Of a stretch of DNA of 64,000 nucleotides, positions 10,602-21,312 are shown piece after piece. Source of the DNA: an uncultured Prochlorococcus sp. (GTDB lineage: Bacteria; Cyanobacteriota; Cyanobacteriia; PCC-6307; Cyanobiaceae); contig CACJCK010000002.1 of the NCBI GenBank assembly GCA_902591865.1, positions 1-64,000 of the forward strand, in the 5' to 3' direction. The notes below the pieces were generated by a model that was given only the letters and a program-made list of their open reading frames with translations, was not told the DNA's origin and did no database searches. Each line of letters starts with the position of its first letter. Position 1 is the stretch's first letter. The translations under genes and the position numbers were made by a program.

Positions 10602-11621
10602 TTGATGAATTATATAAAAGTTAAAGGACTCTCAAAATCTTATTCAGATATCAATGCATTAAAAAATTTATCGATGGAAATTGAAGCTGGCACATTATTC
10701 GGAATACTAGGTCCAAATGGTGCTGGCAAATCAACACTTATAAAAATACTCGCTACTTTAATAGAGCCTGATAGTGGAGAAGTTTTTATAAATAATATTA
10801 ATCTGATAAAAAATTCAAGGAAAATTAGAGAATTAATTGGTTATGTTGCCCAAGACATTGCACTTGATAAAATATTAACTGGACGAGAGCTTTTGGATTT
10901 TCAATCAGATTTATATCACATCAACAAAAATAAAAAATTTGAAAGGATAAATAAATTAATAGATCAATTAGAAATGAATGATTGGATTGATCGTAAGTGC
11001 GGAACTTATTCAGGGGGAATGAAAAGAAGAATAGATCTGGCAGCTGGACTTTTACATTTGCCCCAAGTATTAATTTTGGATGAACCTACAGTTGGTTTAG
11101 ATATTGAAAGTAGAAATATTATATGGCAACTTTTGAAAGATTTGAGAAATAATGGAATGACCATTATTCTAAGTAGTCACTATCTCGATGAAATAGATAA
11201 ATTGGCAGACAGATTAGTGATAATTGATGATGGAAGAGTTATAGCAAAAGGGACTCCCTCAGAGCTCAAAAATAAATTAGGAGGAGATAGAGTAACTTTG
11301 AAAGTAAGAGAATTTAGTAATCAGGAAGAAGCAAATAATATATCTAAAATTTTATCTTCAATAGATGGAATTAGTCAGATAATCATAAATGAAGCTCAAG
11401 GTTTTTCGATAAATTTCGTATCAGATAAACAAAAAGATTTACTTACGAAGCTAAAAGTGGAATTGGCTTTCTCAAAGTTTGAAATTTTTTCTCTTACCCA
11501 AAGTCAGCCAAGCTTGGATGATGTATATCTTCAGGCAACTGGGAAAACATTATTGGATGCTGAAATTTCTATGTCAGGGAAAAGAGACCTAAAAAAAGAA
11601 TCAAAGCAATCCATGCGATAA
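10602..11621 (+). CDS. ABC-2 type exporter ATP-binding protein (DrrA-like)
   Basis: Walker A GPNGAGKST, signature YSGGMKRR, Walker B VLILDEPT. Confidence 0.92.
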   Translation: MMNYIKVKGLSKSYSDINALKNLSMEIEAGTLFGILGPNGAGKSTLIKILATLIEPDSGEVFINNINLIKNSRKIRELIGYVAQDIALDKILTGRELLDFQSDLYHINKNKKFERINKLIDQLEMNDWIDRKCGTYSGGMKRRIDLAAGLLHLPQVLILDEPTVGLDIESRNIIWQLLKDLRNNGMTIILSSHYLDEIDKLADRLVIIDDGRVIAKGTPSELKNKLGGDRVTLKVREFSNQEEANNISKILSSIDGISQIIINEAQGFSINFVSDKQKDLLTKLKVELAFSKFEIFSLTQSQPSLDDVYLQATGKTLLDAEISMSGKRDLKKESKQSMR

Positions 11622-11670
11622 AAAAAACTTTTGGTTAACTAACTATAATGAATACTAATTACTGCTAATT

Positions 11671-12495
11671 ATGGAATTACAACAGTATAATTTATTTTTT
11701 TTATATCAAGAAACATTTGCCTTAACAAAGAGATTATTTATTCAATTAAAAAGAAGACCATCAACTCTTTTAGCAGGAATATTACAACCAATAATTTGGC
11801 TTTTTTTATTTGGGGCATTATTCTCTAAAGCTCCTGAAGGTTTTTTACCAGGAGTTGATTCTTATGGGAATTTTTTAGGAGCAGGACTTATTGTTTTTAC
11901 TGCTTTTAGCGGAGCCCTAAACTCTGGTCTTCCTTTAATGTTTGATAGAGAGTTTGGATTTCTTAATAGATTACTTGTTGCACCTTTAACCAGTAGATTA
12001 TCCATAGTTTTATCTTCTTTTTTTTACATAACAATCTTGAGCTTTGTTCAGAGTATTGTAATAATGATTGTTTCATACATTTTGGGTTATGGATGGCCCA
12101 ACTTATATGGTTTAGGAATTGTATTTACAACACTAATTTTATTAGTTCTTTTTGTGACATCAATAAGTTTATGTTTAGCGTTTGTTTTGCCAGGGCATAT
12201 TGAATTAATCGCTCTTATATTCATAACAAATTTACCTCTTCTATTTGCGAGTACTGCTTTAGCTCCAATCTCTTTTATGCCAAATTGGCTTGGCTGGTTA
12301 GCTTCATTAAATCCATTAACTTTTGCTATTGAACCTATTAGGACTGCTTATACTCAAACTATGGATTTAGATTTAGTGGCTTTACATGCCCCATATGGTG
12401 ATTTAACTTGTAAGAGTTGTATCTCAATTTTATTTTCTTTAACAGTTTTTTCCTTGATTATTATAAGGCCTCTGTTAAATAGAAAGTTAAATTAA
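11671..12495 (+). CDS. ABC-2 type exporter permease (DrrB-like)
   Basis: Six hydrophobic segments, follows the ATPase gene. Confidence 0.9.
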   Translation: MELQQYNLFFLYQETFALTKRLFIQLKRRPSTLLAGILQPIIWLFLFGALFSKAPEGFLPGVDSYGNFLGAGLIVFTAFSGALNSGLPLMFDREFGFLNRLLVAPLTSRLSIVLSSFFYITILSFVQSIVIMIVSYILGYGWPNLYGLGIVFTTLILLVLFVTSISLCLAFVLPGHIELIALIFITNLPLLFASTALAPISFMPNWLGWLASLNPLTFAIEPIRTAYTQTMDLDLVALHAPYGDLTCKSCISILFSLTVFSLIIIRPLLNRKLN

Positions 12496-12502
12496 AAATT
12501 TT

Positions 12503-12934
12503 ATGCTTTTAAAAAATCATTTAATAGAAGTTTTTAAACAAGCCTCTTTAGAAAATAATTGTTTGCTTAAAGAAAATGTTGTTCTTAAGTGGGTCCATAG
12601 ATTTGGGATTGATTCATTAACTGATTTATTAATCCATAGTTCACTACAAAAAGAAAATCAGCGTGAAGAAGAAAATCAAGAACAGATCTCTTTAATTGAT
12701 GAAGTGCATAAAGAAAATCAAGGACAAATTAAGCTTGAATTATCAAAAACTTTTGAAAATATTGAAGAAACAAAGTGGGAATCAAATGGCCTGAAAACTA
12801 CTAGCAACAATGAAACACCTAGCAAAAATAAAAATTCTAATAAAATAAATCAATTTACTGAAATCCCAAAATTACCCCTACCCTATATTAAAAATTTAAG
12901 AAAGTGGATTAATAAGGATAAAAAAGCTAGTTAG
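12503..12934 (+). CDS. Hypothetical hydrophilic protein downstream of ABC exporter
   Basis: 143 aa ORF closely spaced with the exporter genes, Glu/Asn/Gln-rich middle. Confidence 0.55.
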   Translation: MLLKNHLIEVFKQASLENNCLLKENVVLKWVHRFGIDSLTDLLIHSSLQKENQREEENQEQISLIDEVHKENQGQIKLELSKTFENIEETKWESNGLKTTSNNETPSKNKNSNKINQFTEIPKLPLPYIKNLRKWINKDKKAS

Positions 12935-12937
12935 CTT

Positions 12938-14683
12938 TTACATCATACCCGGCATTCCCATACCACCCATTCCCGGCATTCCCATGCCACCCATTCCCGG
13001 CATTCCCATGCCGCCCATTCCCGGCATTCCCATGCCACCCATTCCCGGCATTCCCATGCCACCCATTCCTCCCATTGGATCTCCACTTGGTCCTCCGAGG
13101 GCTGCGGCTTCAGGCTCTGGAATGTCTGCCATCGCAACTTCTGTTGTGAGGAGCATAGCTGCAATAGATACTGAATCTTGAAGAGCTAATCTTATTACTT
13201 TGGTTGGATCTAATATTCCTGAATCTTTTAAATCCTCATATTTTCCTGAATTAGCATTAAAGCCTTTGTTAAGTCTTTTAATTTCAGCGACAACTACATC
13301 TCCATTAAAACCAGCATTTTTTGCTATTTGTTTGGTGGGTTCCAAAAGGGCTTCTTTGACTATATTTATCCCTGTTCTTAAATCATCTGAAGATGTTTCA
13401 CTTAAATTTAAAAGGTCATTTGATATCTCAATTAAAGTTTGTCCTCCTCCAGAAACAACACCCTCTTCAATAGCAGCTTTCGTAGCATTAAGAGAATCTT
13501 CGATTCTCAACTTTTTATGCTTCATCTCTGTTTCTGTAGCAGCTCCTACTTTGATAAGAGCTACTCCTCCGGCTAGTTTGGCTATCCTTTCATTGATTTT
13601 ATCCTGATCATACTCAGATTCAGTTATATTAACTTCTCTCTTTAATTTCTCTACTCTCGCTTTAACTAAATCTTTAGTGTCTTCGAAGGCAATAATTGTA
13701 GTTTTATCCTTTGTGATAGTTATTTTTTTTGCTTTTCCTAAATCATTAATCGAAACTTTATCAAGTGTCATCGATTTGTCTTCGCTTATCAACTTAGCCC
13801 CTGTAAGAATTGCAATATCTTCAAGGGCAGCTTTTCTTCTTTCACCAAATAACGGAGCCCTTACGGAAGCAACATTTAAAACCCCACTATTCTTATTTAA
13901 AACCAGAGTGGTTAAAGCCTCTCCTTCGATATCTTCAGCAAGAATTAGAAAAGGTGAGCTTGACTTCTGAATTTCTTCAAGTATTGGAACTAGATCAACT
14001 AAAGTTGAGACTTTTTGATCAGTTATTAATATTTTAGGATTTTCAAGTTCACAAACTTGTCTTTCTTGGTCTGTTACGAAATATGGAGAACTATAACCTC
14101 TATCAAAAGACATACCTTCAGTTATATCTAATTCTGTTTCTAAGGATTGAGATTCTTCGACAGTTATTACACCATCTGAAGTAACAATATCCATTGCTTT
14201 CGAAATCATAGATCCAATTTCTTCATCACCTCCAGCACTAACTGTTGCAACTTTTTGGATATCAGAACCACTTAATGAAATACTTTTGGAACTTAATTTT
14301 TCTAAGACAAAAGCTAGGCCTGCCTCCATACCCTTTTTTAACTCCATAGGGTTGGCGCCAGAAGCAATATTTTTTAATCCCTCCTGAACCATTTTCTGAG
14401 CCAAAATGGTTGCTGTTGTTGTTCCATCACCAGCACTCTCTTTTGTCTTGGATGCAACTTGTTCTATTAATTTCGCACCTAAATTAGAAATAGGGTTTTC
14501 AATCTCGATCTCTTTGGCAACTGTAGATCCATCTCTTACTATATCTGGTGAACCAAATTTCTTTTCTATTACAACGTTTTTTGCCTTCGGCCCAATAGTA
14601 ACCTTTACCGCATTAGCTACGAAATTCACACCTTTTTCAAGCGCTTGTCTTGATTCATTAGAAAAACTTAACTGTTTAGCCAT
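12938..14683 (-). CDS. groL: 60 kDa chaperonin GroEL (no adjacent groES)
   Basis: [12 protein letters not shown], full-length GroEL ending in repeated GGMGMPGM. Confidence 0.97.
   Translation of the reverse strand: MAKQLSFSNESRQALEKGVNFVANAVKVTIGPKAKNVVIEKKFGSPDIVRDGSTVAKEIEIENPISNLGAKLIEQVASKTKESAGDGTTTATILAQKMVQEGLKNIASGANPMELKKGMEAGLAFVLEKLSSKSISLSGSDIQKVATVSAGGDEEIGSMISKAMDIVTSDGVITVEESQSLETELDITEGMSFDRGYSSPYFVTDQERQVCELENPKILITDQKVSTLVDLVPILEEIQKSSSPFLILAEDIEGEALTTLVLNKNSGVLNVASVRAPLFGERRKAALEDIAILTGAKLISEDKSMTLDKVSINDLGKAKKITITKDKTTIIAFEDTKDLVKARVEKLKREVNITESEYDQDKINERIAKLAGGVALIKVGAATETEMKHKKLRIEDSLNATKAAIEEGVVSGGGQTLIEISNDLLNLSETSSDDLRTGINIVKEALLEPTKQIAKNAGFNGDVVVAEIKRLNKGFNANSGKYEDLKDSGILDPTKVIRLALQDSVSIAAMLLTTEVAMADIPEPEAAALGGPSGDPMGGMGGMGMPGMGGMGMPGMGGMGMPGMGGMGMPGMGGMGMPGMM
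12948..13067. repeat. 5 x 24-bp in-frame tandem repeat inside groEL C-terminus
   Basis: Unit cccggcattcccat(a/g)cc(a/g)cccatt counted by eye five times; encodes GMGGMGMP register repeats. Confidence 0.92.
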
Positions 14684-14814
14684 GTTTACTCGATCTTTTG
14701 TCTTATTCTAATCTCCCATAGAATCATTTTTAAGGGATATTTAATTAAGTGGGGAAAGCCGAATTTCTTTTAATAGGACATACAAATTAGCTCAAATAAG
14801 AGTATCTTTAAGTT

Positions 14815-14994
14815 ATGGAAGAAACAAATAATCTTATTTTTACTCTTACCGCAATCCTCGCGATTGCCATGACACTAATATACTTTCCTTTAAGATTTTT
14901 CTTAACATTAACTGCTAGAAGTCGAAGACTAAAACTTTTACAAAAAATTAGAAGGTTGAGAGATGAATTAGGTCAGCCTTATGAAAGTACATAA
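14815..14994 (+). CDS. Small single-TM membrane protein, 59 aa (not in ORF track)
   Basis: ATG..TAA: MEETNNLIFTLTAILAIAMTLIYFPLRFFLTLTARSRRLKLLQKIRRLRDELGQPYEST; hydrophobic N-terminus plus basic tail; abuts fabG stop exactly. Confidence 0.72.
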   Translation: MEETNNLIFTLTAILAIAMTLIYFPLRFFLTLTARSRRLKLLQKIRRLRDELGQPYEST

Positions 14995-15744
14995 CTAAAT
15001 ACTCATACCCCCGTCTATACTGATTGTTTGCCCTGTAATGTAACTACCTGCATCGCTTGAAACTAAGAATGAAACTAAGTTCGCAATTTGAGTGCAACTT
15101 CCTAATTTCCCTAAAGGGATAACTTTAAGTATCTCTTCAGTATTAAGTTTTTCAGTCATTTCGGTTTCTATAAAGCCTGGAGCTATTGCATTTACGTTTA
15201 TACCTCTTGATGCAAATTCTTTAGCACAAGTTTTGGTGAATCCAATAACTCCAGCTTTAGCTGCAGAATAATTTGCTTGACCGGGATTACCAATTATTCC
15301 AACAACAGATGAAATATTTACAATACTACCACTTCTTTTTTTCATCATAAATTTTGAAGCATATTTTGTACAAAGAAAAACCCCTTTTAAGTTTGTATTT
15401 AATACATCATCCCATTGTTCCGATTTCATTCTCATCAATAGTCCATCTCTAGTAATACCAGCATTGTTAATAAGAATATCAATGGAGCCATTAATTTCTA
15501 TGATTTCTTCAAAAGCTGAACTGACAGAATCCTCTCTTGATACATCAAATTTTAATTTATGAGCTTTACCTCCCGAATTTTTTATTGAATTTACAACTTC
15601 TTCAGCTTTTTCATCAGAAGAAGAGTAATTAATAAAAACTTCTGCTCCTAAGCGGCTTAGTTCTAAAGCAATTTCTTTACCAATTCCTCTGCTAGCTCCA
15701 GTGATTAAAGCAACTTTGCCTGATAATGAATCTGTATTGGACAT
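14995..15744 (-). CDS. fabG: 3-oxoacyl-[ACP] reductase
   Basis: TGASRGIG, NNAGITRD, YSAAKAG; SDR family. Confidence 0.95.
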   Translation of the reverse strand: MSNTDSLSGKVALITGASRGIGKEIALELSRLGAEVFINYSSSDEKAEEVVNSIKNSGGKAHKLKFDVSREDSVSSAFEEIIEINGSIDILINNAGITRDGLLMRMKSEQWDDVLNTNLKGVFLCTKYASKFMMKKRSGSIVNISSVVGIIGNPGQANYSAAKAGVIGFTKTCAKEFASRGINVNAIAPGFIETEMTEKLNTEEILKVIPLGKLGSCTQIANLVSFLVSSDAGSYITGQTISIDGGMSI

Positions 15745-15836
15745 TATGAAATTTTATAATTTTCAATCGTAGTACTATTTGTGTAAAGATATTGCTTTTA
15801 TTTATAATTGTCTAGAAAATATTAAGTCCTTCTATT

Positions 15837-16508
15837 GTGCACTTTTTAATACCAGCTGCAGGGAGTGGTAGCAGAATGAAAGCTGGAAAAAATAAATTAC
15901 TTATTGATTTAGAGGGAGAGTCTTTGATTTATTGGACACTGAAATCTGTATTTTCTGCAAGCTCAACAAACTGGGTTGGAATAATTGGGCAACCGAAAGA
16001 TAAAAACTTATTACTAAATTCAGCTAAGGATTTTGCCCATAAAGTTCATTGGATTAATGGTGGTGACACCAGACAACAGTCAGTTTTTAATGGTTTAAAA
16101 GCGTTACCAAAAGATGCTGAAAAAGTTTTAATACATGATGGCGCTAGATGTCTAATTAATCCTGAATTGATAGACCTTTGTGCCAAGCAATTAGATGAAA
16201 ATGAAGCTGTAATTTTGGCTACTAAGGTAACAGACACTATAAAGATTGTTGATAATGAAGGTTTTATTAAAGAAACACCAGACAGAAATTATTTATGGGC
16301 AGCGCAAACTCCTCAGGGCTTTTTAGTAGATAGATTAAAAAAAGCTCATAAGATGGCAATTGATAAAAACTGGAAAGTCACAGATGATGCTTCTCTATTT
16401 GAAATGCTTAATTGGAAAGTGAAGATTATTGAAGGAACTTATTCAAATATAAAAATTACATCCCCTATAGATTTGAAAATAGCAAAACTATTTGTGAAGA
16501 ACTCCTAG
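15837..16508 (+). CDS. ispD: 2-C-methyl-D-erythritol 4-phosphate cytidylyltransferase
   Basis: IPAAGSGSRMKAGKNKLL, VLIHDGARCL; GTG start. Confidence 0.94.
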   Translation: MHFLIPAAGSGSRMKAGKNKLLIDLEGESLIYWTLKSVFSASSTNWVGIIGQPKDKNLLLNSAKDFAHKVHWINGGDTRQQSVFNGLKALPKDAEKVLIHDGARCLINPELIDLCAKQLDENEAVILATKVTDTIKIVDNEGFIKETPDRNYLWAAQTPQGFLVDRLKKAHKMAIDKNWKVTDDASLFEMLNWKVKIIEGTYSNIKITSPIDLKIAKLFVKNS

Positions 16509-17378
16509 TTAAAAAGGTTTATCGATACTAAGAATGCCGTTGTCACCATTTAAGGTTGCTTCATACCCTAACGGGATGCATGCATTCCCTGATATGTGGC
16601 CTATTGGGAGATCAAAAAGAATAGGAAAATCGAACTCTTGAAGTCTTTCAATAATGCAGTTTTTTAGTAAATCTTTCCATTCAAGTTCGCAGGAATCATT
16701 AGAAAAACTTCCGAATCCAATACCCGCAATTTCAGAAATTGTTTTAGTCATCCTAAGGTAAGTCAACATGCGATCAATTTTATAAATATCTTCATTAATG
16801 TCTTCAAAAATTATTATTTTCCCTTTGCAATCTGGAAAGTGATTAGTACCAATTAAAAAAGTAGCAATAGTTAAGTTAGAAACTATTATCTCTCCTTTCG
16901 CTTTCCCACCTCTTAAAGGGATTCCTATTATGTCCTCAACATATCCCTCAAAAAGTAAATTTCTTAATCTCTCAAGACTCCACTCTGGTTCTTTGAAAAG
17001 GCTAGTAACCATGGGCCCATGGATAGAACCTATAAATCCTTGCGAATATTTAGATAGTAATAAAGAACATGTATCTGAGAATCCAAGCATTAAACCATGC
17101 TGCCAAGGAGGTTCTTTTTCTAAAATTCTTGCTGAACCCCACCCTCCTTTTGCAAAAATGATTAGCTTACTATTTTGTGCTTTTTCAAGTTCTTCAAATC
17201 TAGTTAGATCATCGCCTGCAAAATAACCAAATTTTTTTGATAGAGAATTATTTTCATTAATTTCCAAACCCCAATTTTTCAAGATTTCTATGCCTTTTTG
17301 AAAATTTTCGTCTTCATCAATAAAGGAGCCTGGAGCTAAAATATCTATTAAATCTCCTTTTTTTAATCTAAAAACCAT
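16509..17378 (-). CDS. Muramoyltetrapeptide (LD-) carboxypeptidase family
   Basis: ARGGWG-like KGGWGSARIL, GFSDTCSLL, S66 family pattern. Confidence 0.85.
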   Translation of the reverse strand: MVFRLKKGDLIDILAPGSFIDEDENFQKGIEILKNWGLEINENNSLSKKFGYFAGDDLTRFEELEKAQNSKLIIFAKGGWGSARILEKEPPWQHGLMLGFSDTCSLLLSKYSQGFIGSIHGPMVTSLFKEPEWSLERLRNLLFEGYVEDIIGIPLRGGKAKGEIIVSNLTIATFLIGTNHFPDCKGKIIIFEDINEDIYKIDRMLTYLRMTKTISEIAGIGFGSFSNDSCELEWKDLLKNCIIERLQEFDFPILFDLPIGHISGNACIPLGYEATLNGDNGILSIDKPF

Positions 17379-17387
17379 ATTTAGAAT

Positions 17388-18296
17388 TTATGAGGCAATA
17401 ATAATTCCTAATAAAATGACCCCTCCATAAATTGATTGATTTTTGAAGTGATTCCCAATATTTTTTATTGATTGCTTTTCCTCAGGAAATACTTTTAGTA
17501 TATCTCTCTGCATTAAGATTGACGTTGCAAGCCAAATTGGCCAAAAAATAAAATCCATTTGATTAATAAATCCGCAAATTGCGAGAAAAAAAGAAGTTAA
17601 AAAATAACAAATTTGAATGGTTATTCTTGTATAGTTCTGGAGGTTAACAGCGGAACTATTAATTCCAATTTTGATATCATATCTTTTATCTGCTAAAGCA
17701 TAAATCGTGTCAAAGCCAAAAGTCCAAAAAATGGTGGCTAGCCAGCAAAATAATAAAACAATACTATTTAAATTGCCTTCATTTGCGGCCCAGGGAATTA
17801 AGACAGCAAAACCCCAGCATATGGATAAGATTAATTGAGGATATTTAAACCATCTTTTGGCAGAAGGATAAATTAAAATGATGGGTAAAGCTAGAAAAGC
17901 AAGTGAAATGGAAAGGTTTCTTCCAGGCTGAGGTAGTGACAAAGTTAAAAAGAAGCTACATAAAATTAAAAAGAAAAGAATTGAATAAGCTGTTTTAAGA
18001 CCGATTTTATTTGCAGCTAGAGGTCTATTTTTTGTCCTAACAACTTTTTGATCAATTTTTTTGTCCCAAATATCATTAACCACGCAGCCTAATCCACTTA
18101 CTAGTAGTCCTCCCAGTATTATTCTTAGCAACATTAAAAATGTTGGATTAGCATCTGGGGTTAAATATAAACTCCATCCAGCAGGAATAAGTAAGATCAT
18201 TCTTCCAGTCGGCTTATTCCACCTTAATAATTCAAAAAAAGTACTTATCTTAAATTGTCTATTCTTATTTTGCATATGACCTATTTTATATTTCAT
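17388..18296 (-). CDS. 4-hydroxybenzoate polyprenyltransferase (UbiA family, plastoquinone biosynthesis)
   Basis: NDIWDKKIDQKVVRTKNRPLAA; multi-TM. Confidence 0.9.
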   Translation of the reverse strand: MKYKIGHMQNKNRQFKISTFFELLRWNKPTGRMILLIPAGWSLYLTPDANPTFLMLLRIILGGLLVSGLGCVVNDIWDKKIDQKVVRTKNRPLAANKIGLKTAYSILFFLILCSFFLTLSLPQPGRNLSISLAFLALPIILIYPSAKRWFKYPQLILSICWGFAVLIPWAANEGNLNSIVLLFCWLATIFWTFGFDTIYALADKRYDIKIGINSSAVNLQNYTRITIQICYFLTSFFLAICGFINQMDFIFWPIWLATSILMQRDILKVFPEEKQSIKNIGNHFKNQSIYGGVILLGIIIAS

Positions 18297-18400
18297 AACT
18301 TTAAATAATCTTACTAGGATTAAATGATTTCTATTATTTAATAATTAATGTTGGGTATATTTATTAATGGATTAAAGATATCTTCGTCTTATAAAAAGAA

Positions 18401-19996
18401 ATGATAATGAAACAAGATTTAAGATATTTTCAAGAAAAGCAAATTTTAGTAGCTTCTATAGATATTGGAACTAACTCTACACATCTCTTGGTAGCAGAAA
18501 TTAATCTAGAATTAAAATCATTTTCAATAAAATTTACTGATAAATCAACCACTCGTCTTGGAGAAAGAGATGAGGAGGGTAATCTTACTGAAGAATCAAT
18601 CCAAAGGGCATTAGTAACTCTTAAGCGATTTAAGGAATATTGTAAAAGTAATGGAGTAAAACAAATAGTAACAGCAGCAACAAGTGCAGTTAGGGAAGCT
18701 CCAAACGGTCAAGATTTTGTTAGAAGAGTTCTTGATGAAACTGATATTCAAATAGAAATGATAAGTGGTTCTGAGGAAGCCAGATTAATTTACCTTGGTG
18801 TTCTTTCTGGGATGTCTTTTGAAGATCAGTCTTTTGTAATCATAGATATTGGAGGAGGATCTACAGAATTAATACTTGCAGATAAAAAAGATGCTATAGC
18901 TCTTACCAGTTCGAGAATTGGTGCGGTAAGACTTAAAAATGATTTTTTAAATAAAGGGTCTATAACTTCAGAAAGATCGAGTTTTTTAACAACTTTTATT
19001 AAAGGATCTTTAGAACCATCTGTTCGAAAAATAAAGAGTAGATCTAAGGGAGATAAGCCTTTATCTATGATTGCAACCAGTGGCACTGCAACCTCATTAG
19101 GAAATTTGATATCAGATGATTTGGGAGAATCTAAACAAAAGTTGCATGGTTATAAATTTAAAAGGGAAAATTTACAAAATTTATTGGAAAAACTAATTAA
19201 ATTGCCAGTTTCGGAAATCAAGAAAATACCTTTATTAAGTGAGAGAAGAGCAGAAATAATTATTCCAGGAGCATTGATATTAAACACCGCAATGGAGATG
19301 TTGAACTTTGATGAATTAATAATCAGTGAGAGGGCGCTTCGAGAGGGTTTGGTTGTGGATTGGATGCTTCGTAAAGGGATAATTAAAAATGAGTTAAATA
19401 TTCAAGGCAATATTAGAAAAACAACTATAGTTCATCAGGCCAGAAAGTTTAGAGTAGATAATACAAGAGCTGAGAAAGTTATTGATATTGCCTTTCAAAT
19501 CTATGATCAGACTAAAAATATCTTGCATGGCGATAATGACCCTAAAGCTAAAGAACTTCTTTGGGCAGCTTCTAATCTTTATAATTGTGGGAAATATGTG
19601 AATGTTGGTTCATATCACAAACACTCTTGGTACTTAATAAAAAATTGTGAGTTGTTGGGATATTCTGAAGCAGAAACAAATATTATTGCTTCAATTGCTA
19701 GGTACCATAGAAAGACTCTACCCAAGAAAAGACATGAGTCTTGGCAAAATTTAATATCCAAAGAAGATAAAACATTAGTTCTTGAAATGTCATTAATCCT
19801 GAGACTAGCAGCAGCTCTTGATCAAAGACCTAACAAGGTGATCTCCTCAGTTCAAATAAAATTGCAGGAAAATAATCTTATATTTCAACTTTTACCTTTA
19901 GATAGAAACCATGATCTTCTTCTTGAAAAATGGAACTTAGGATTATGCCGTAATGTAATAAAAGAACTAAAGAATTTGGAATTAAAAGTTATTTAG
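18401..19996 (+). CDS. ppx: Exopolyphosphatase / GppA-type phosphatase
   Basis: ASIDIGTNSTHLLVAE, VIIDIGGGSTELIL. Confidence 0.92.
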   Translation: MIMKQDLRYFQEKQILVASIDIGTNSTHLLVAEINLELKSFSIKFTDKSTTRLGERDEEGNLTEESIQRALVTLKRFKEYCKSNGVKQIVTAATSAVREAPNGQDFVRRVLDETDIQIEMISGSEEARLIYLGVLSGMSFEDQSFVIIDIGGGSTELILADKKDAIALTSSRIGAVRLKNDFLNKGSITSERSSFLTTFIKGSLEPSVRKIKSRSKGDKPLSMIATSGTATSLGNLISDDLGESKQKLHGYKFKRENLQNLLEKLIKLPVSEIKKIPLLSERRAEIIIPGALILNTAMEMLNFDELIISERALREGLVVDWMLRKGIIKNELNIQGNIRKTTIVHQARKFRVDNTRAEKVIDIAFQIYDQTKNILHGDNDPKAKELLWAASNLYNCGKYVNVGSYHKHSWYLIKNCELLGYSEAETNIIASIARYHRKTLPKKRHESWQNLISKEDKTLVLEMSLILRLAAALDQRPNKVISSVQIKLQENNLIFQLLPLDRNHDLLLEKWNLGLCRNVIKELKNLELKVI

Positions 19997-20483
19997 TTTT
20001 TTTAATAAGTTCTTGTTTTGGAGTTTGATTCTGAGAAGAATCTGAAAATAAATTGAAAATTAAGGACGAGGCGATTAGTCCTAGAAAGCCTGAAATTAAA
20101 ATAAATATTAGGAATCCTAGTGGATTAAAATTCTTAGATTGCCTAGATTTATAATTTTTTTTGGAAACTTCTTCAACTATTTCTTCAATTTTCACTTCTT
20201 TCCTCTCTGTCTTGAATTCATCCATTAAAAATTCTGTATCAAGTTTTAGCTTCTGTGAAATCCTTCTAATCATTGCTTTGATAAATACTTTTTCAGGTAG
20301 TTTTTCTTCATTACCTTCCTCTATGGCTTCAAGTTGATGAGCTCCAATTTTTAAATCAGAAGCCAATTCTTCAATTGATTGATTTTTACTTAACCTAGCC
20401 TCTTTAATGAAATTTCCGATTCTCTTTAAAGAGGAATCTCCTCCTCTATTGTTGATTCCCGAAACAGATTTTATTTCTTTCAA
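19989..20483 (-). CDS. RodZ-like helix-turn-helix protein with C-terminal TM
   Basis: HTH: IGNFIKEARLSKNQSIEELASDLKIGAHQLEAIEEG; hydrophobic C-terminal segment. Confidence 0.75.
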   Translation of the reverse strand: MKEIKSVSGINNRGGDSSLKRIGNFIKEARLSKNQSIEELASDLKIGAHQLEAIEEGNEEKLPEKVFIKAMIRRISQKLKLDTEFLMDEFKTERKEVKIEEIVEEVSKKNYKSRQSKNFNPLGFLIFILISGFLGLIASSLIFNLFSDSSQNQTPKQELIKKTK

Positions 20484-20538
20484 AGCAAATAAATTTTTAC
20501 TAATTATAGTAATTAATATTTTTCTATCAACTTTAAGA

Positions 20539-21312
20539 TTATTTATTCCTAAAGAGATGCTTATAAGATGGATTATAAAGATTAGATCTTTTTTGAGAAT
20601 TACTAATTGCTGGGCTAATTATGTAAATAGTTGTTCTAATTAGATTTTTCTCAATAGAAAATTTTTCCATATCTTTTAATTCTATTAATGATGTCCAACC
20701 ATCATCCCAAGATACTCTAAATCCAACAATCACTTTAGTCTCAGGAGGGTAAAACTTTAGTAAAGTTTCTTGAGACCTTTTCACATGCCTAGCACTTAGA
20801 TATAGACATATAGAGGAATTGTGTTTCGCAAGATCTTTCAGAGATTCTTTTTCGGGCATCCCTGTTCGTCCTCCTGCTCTAGTTAAAATTATTGTTTGCG
20901 TTATGTCAGGGATGGTTAACTCAGCTTCATGATACGCTGCAGCAACTTGAAAAGCACTTACTCCGGGAACAACCTCGATTTCAATTTTTTCGTTTTTTAA
21001 AATTTCGATTTGCTCTCTAATTGCTCCAAAAAGGCAAGGGTCTCCATCATGCAACCTTACAACAGTTTTCCCTGCCTGAAATTTTTCTATCATAATTGAG
21101 GTGATTTGCTCTAAGTTAAGTGATTTCGTTTTTATTTTTTCAGAACCTTCTTTAGCAGAATCTAAAATCTTTTCAGGAATTAGAGAATCAGTCCAAATAA
21201 TGACATCTGCAATTTTTATCTTTTTTAATGCTTTTAAAGTTAATAATTCTGGATCGCCTGGACCAACACCAATAAAGGATATTTTGTTATCCATTCTTTC
21301 TATTTTTCCCAC
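20539..21312 (-). CDS. cobM: Precorrin-4 C11-methyltransferase (start may be the Met at 21294)
   Basis: [41 protein letters not shown]. Confidence 0.92.
   Translation of the reverse strand: MGKIERMDNKISFIGVGPGDPELLTLKALKKIKIADVIIWTDSLIPEKILDSAKEGSEKIKTKSLNLEQITSIMIEKFQAGKTVVRLHDGDPCLFGAIREQIEILKNEKIEIEVVPGVSAFQVAAAYHEAELTIPDITQTIILTRAGGRTGMPEKESLKDLAKHNSSICLYLSARHVKRSQETLLKFYPPETKVIVGFRVSWDDGWTSLIELKDMEKFSIEKNLIRTTIYIISPAISNSQKRSNLYNPSYKHLFRNK

Noticed and set aside
12948-13067. CRISPR-like or minisatellite non-coding array
   Set aside because: In-frame 24-bp repeats encoding the GroEL GGM tail
12943-14711. Several long antisense or alternate-frame ORFs over groEL (e.g. 12943-13164, 13200-13607, 13677-13970, 14406-14711)
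   Set aside because: Shadow ORFs of a well-supported groEL reading frame; low-complexity translations come from the 24-bp repeat
14684-14814. CIRCE heat-shock operator upstream of groEL
   Set aside because: No TTAGCACTC-N9-GAGTGCTAA-like element found by eye
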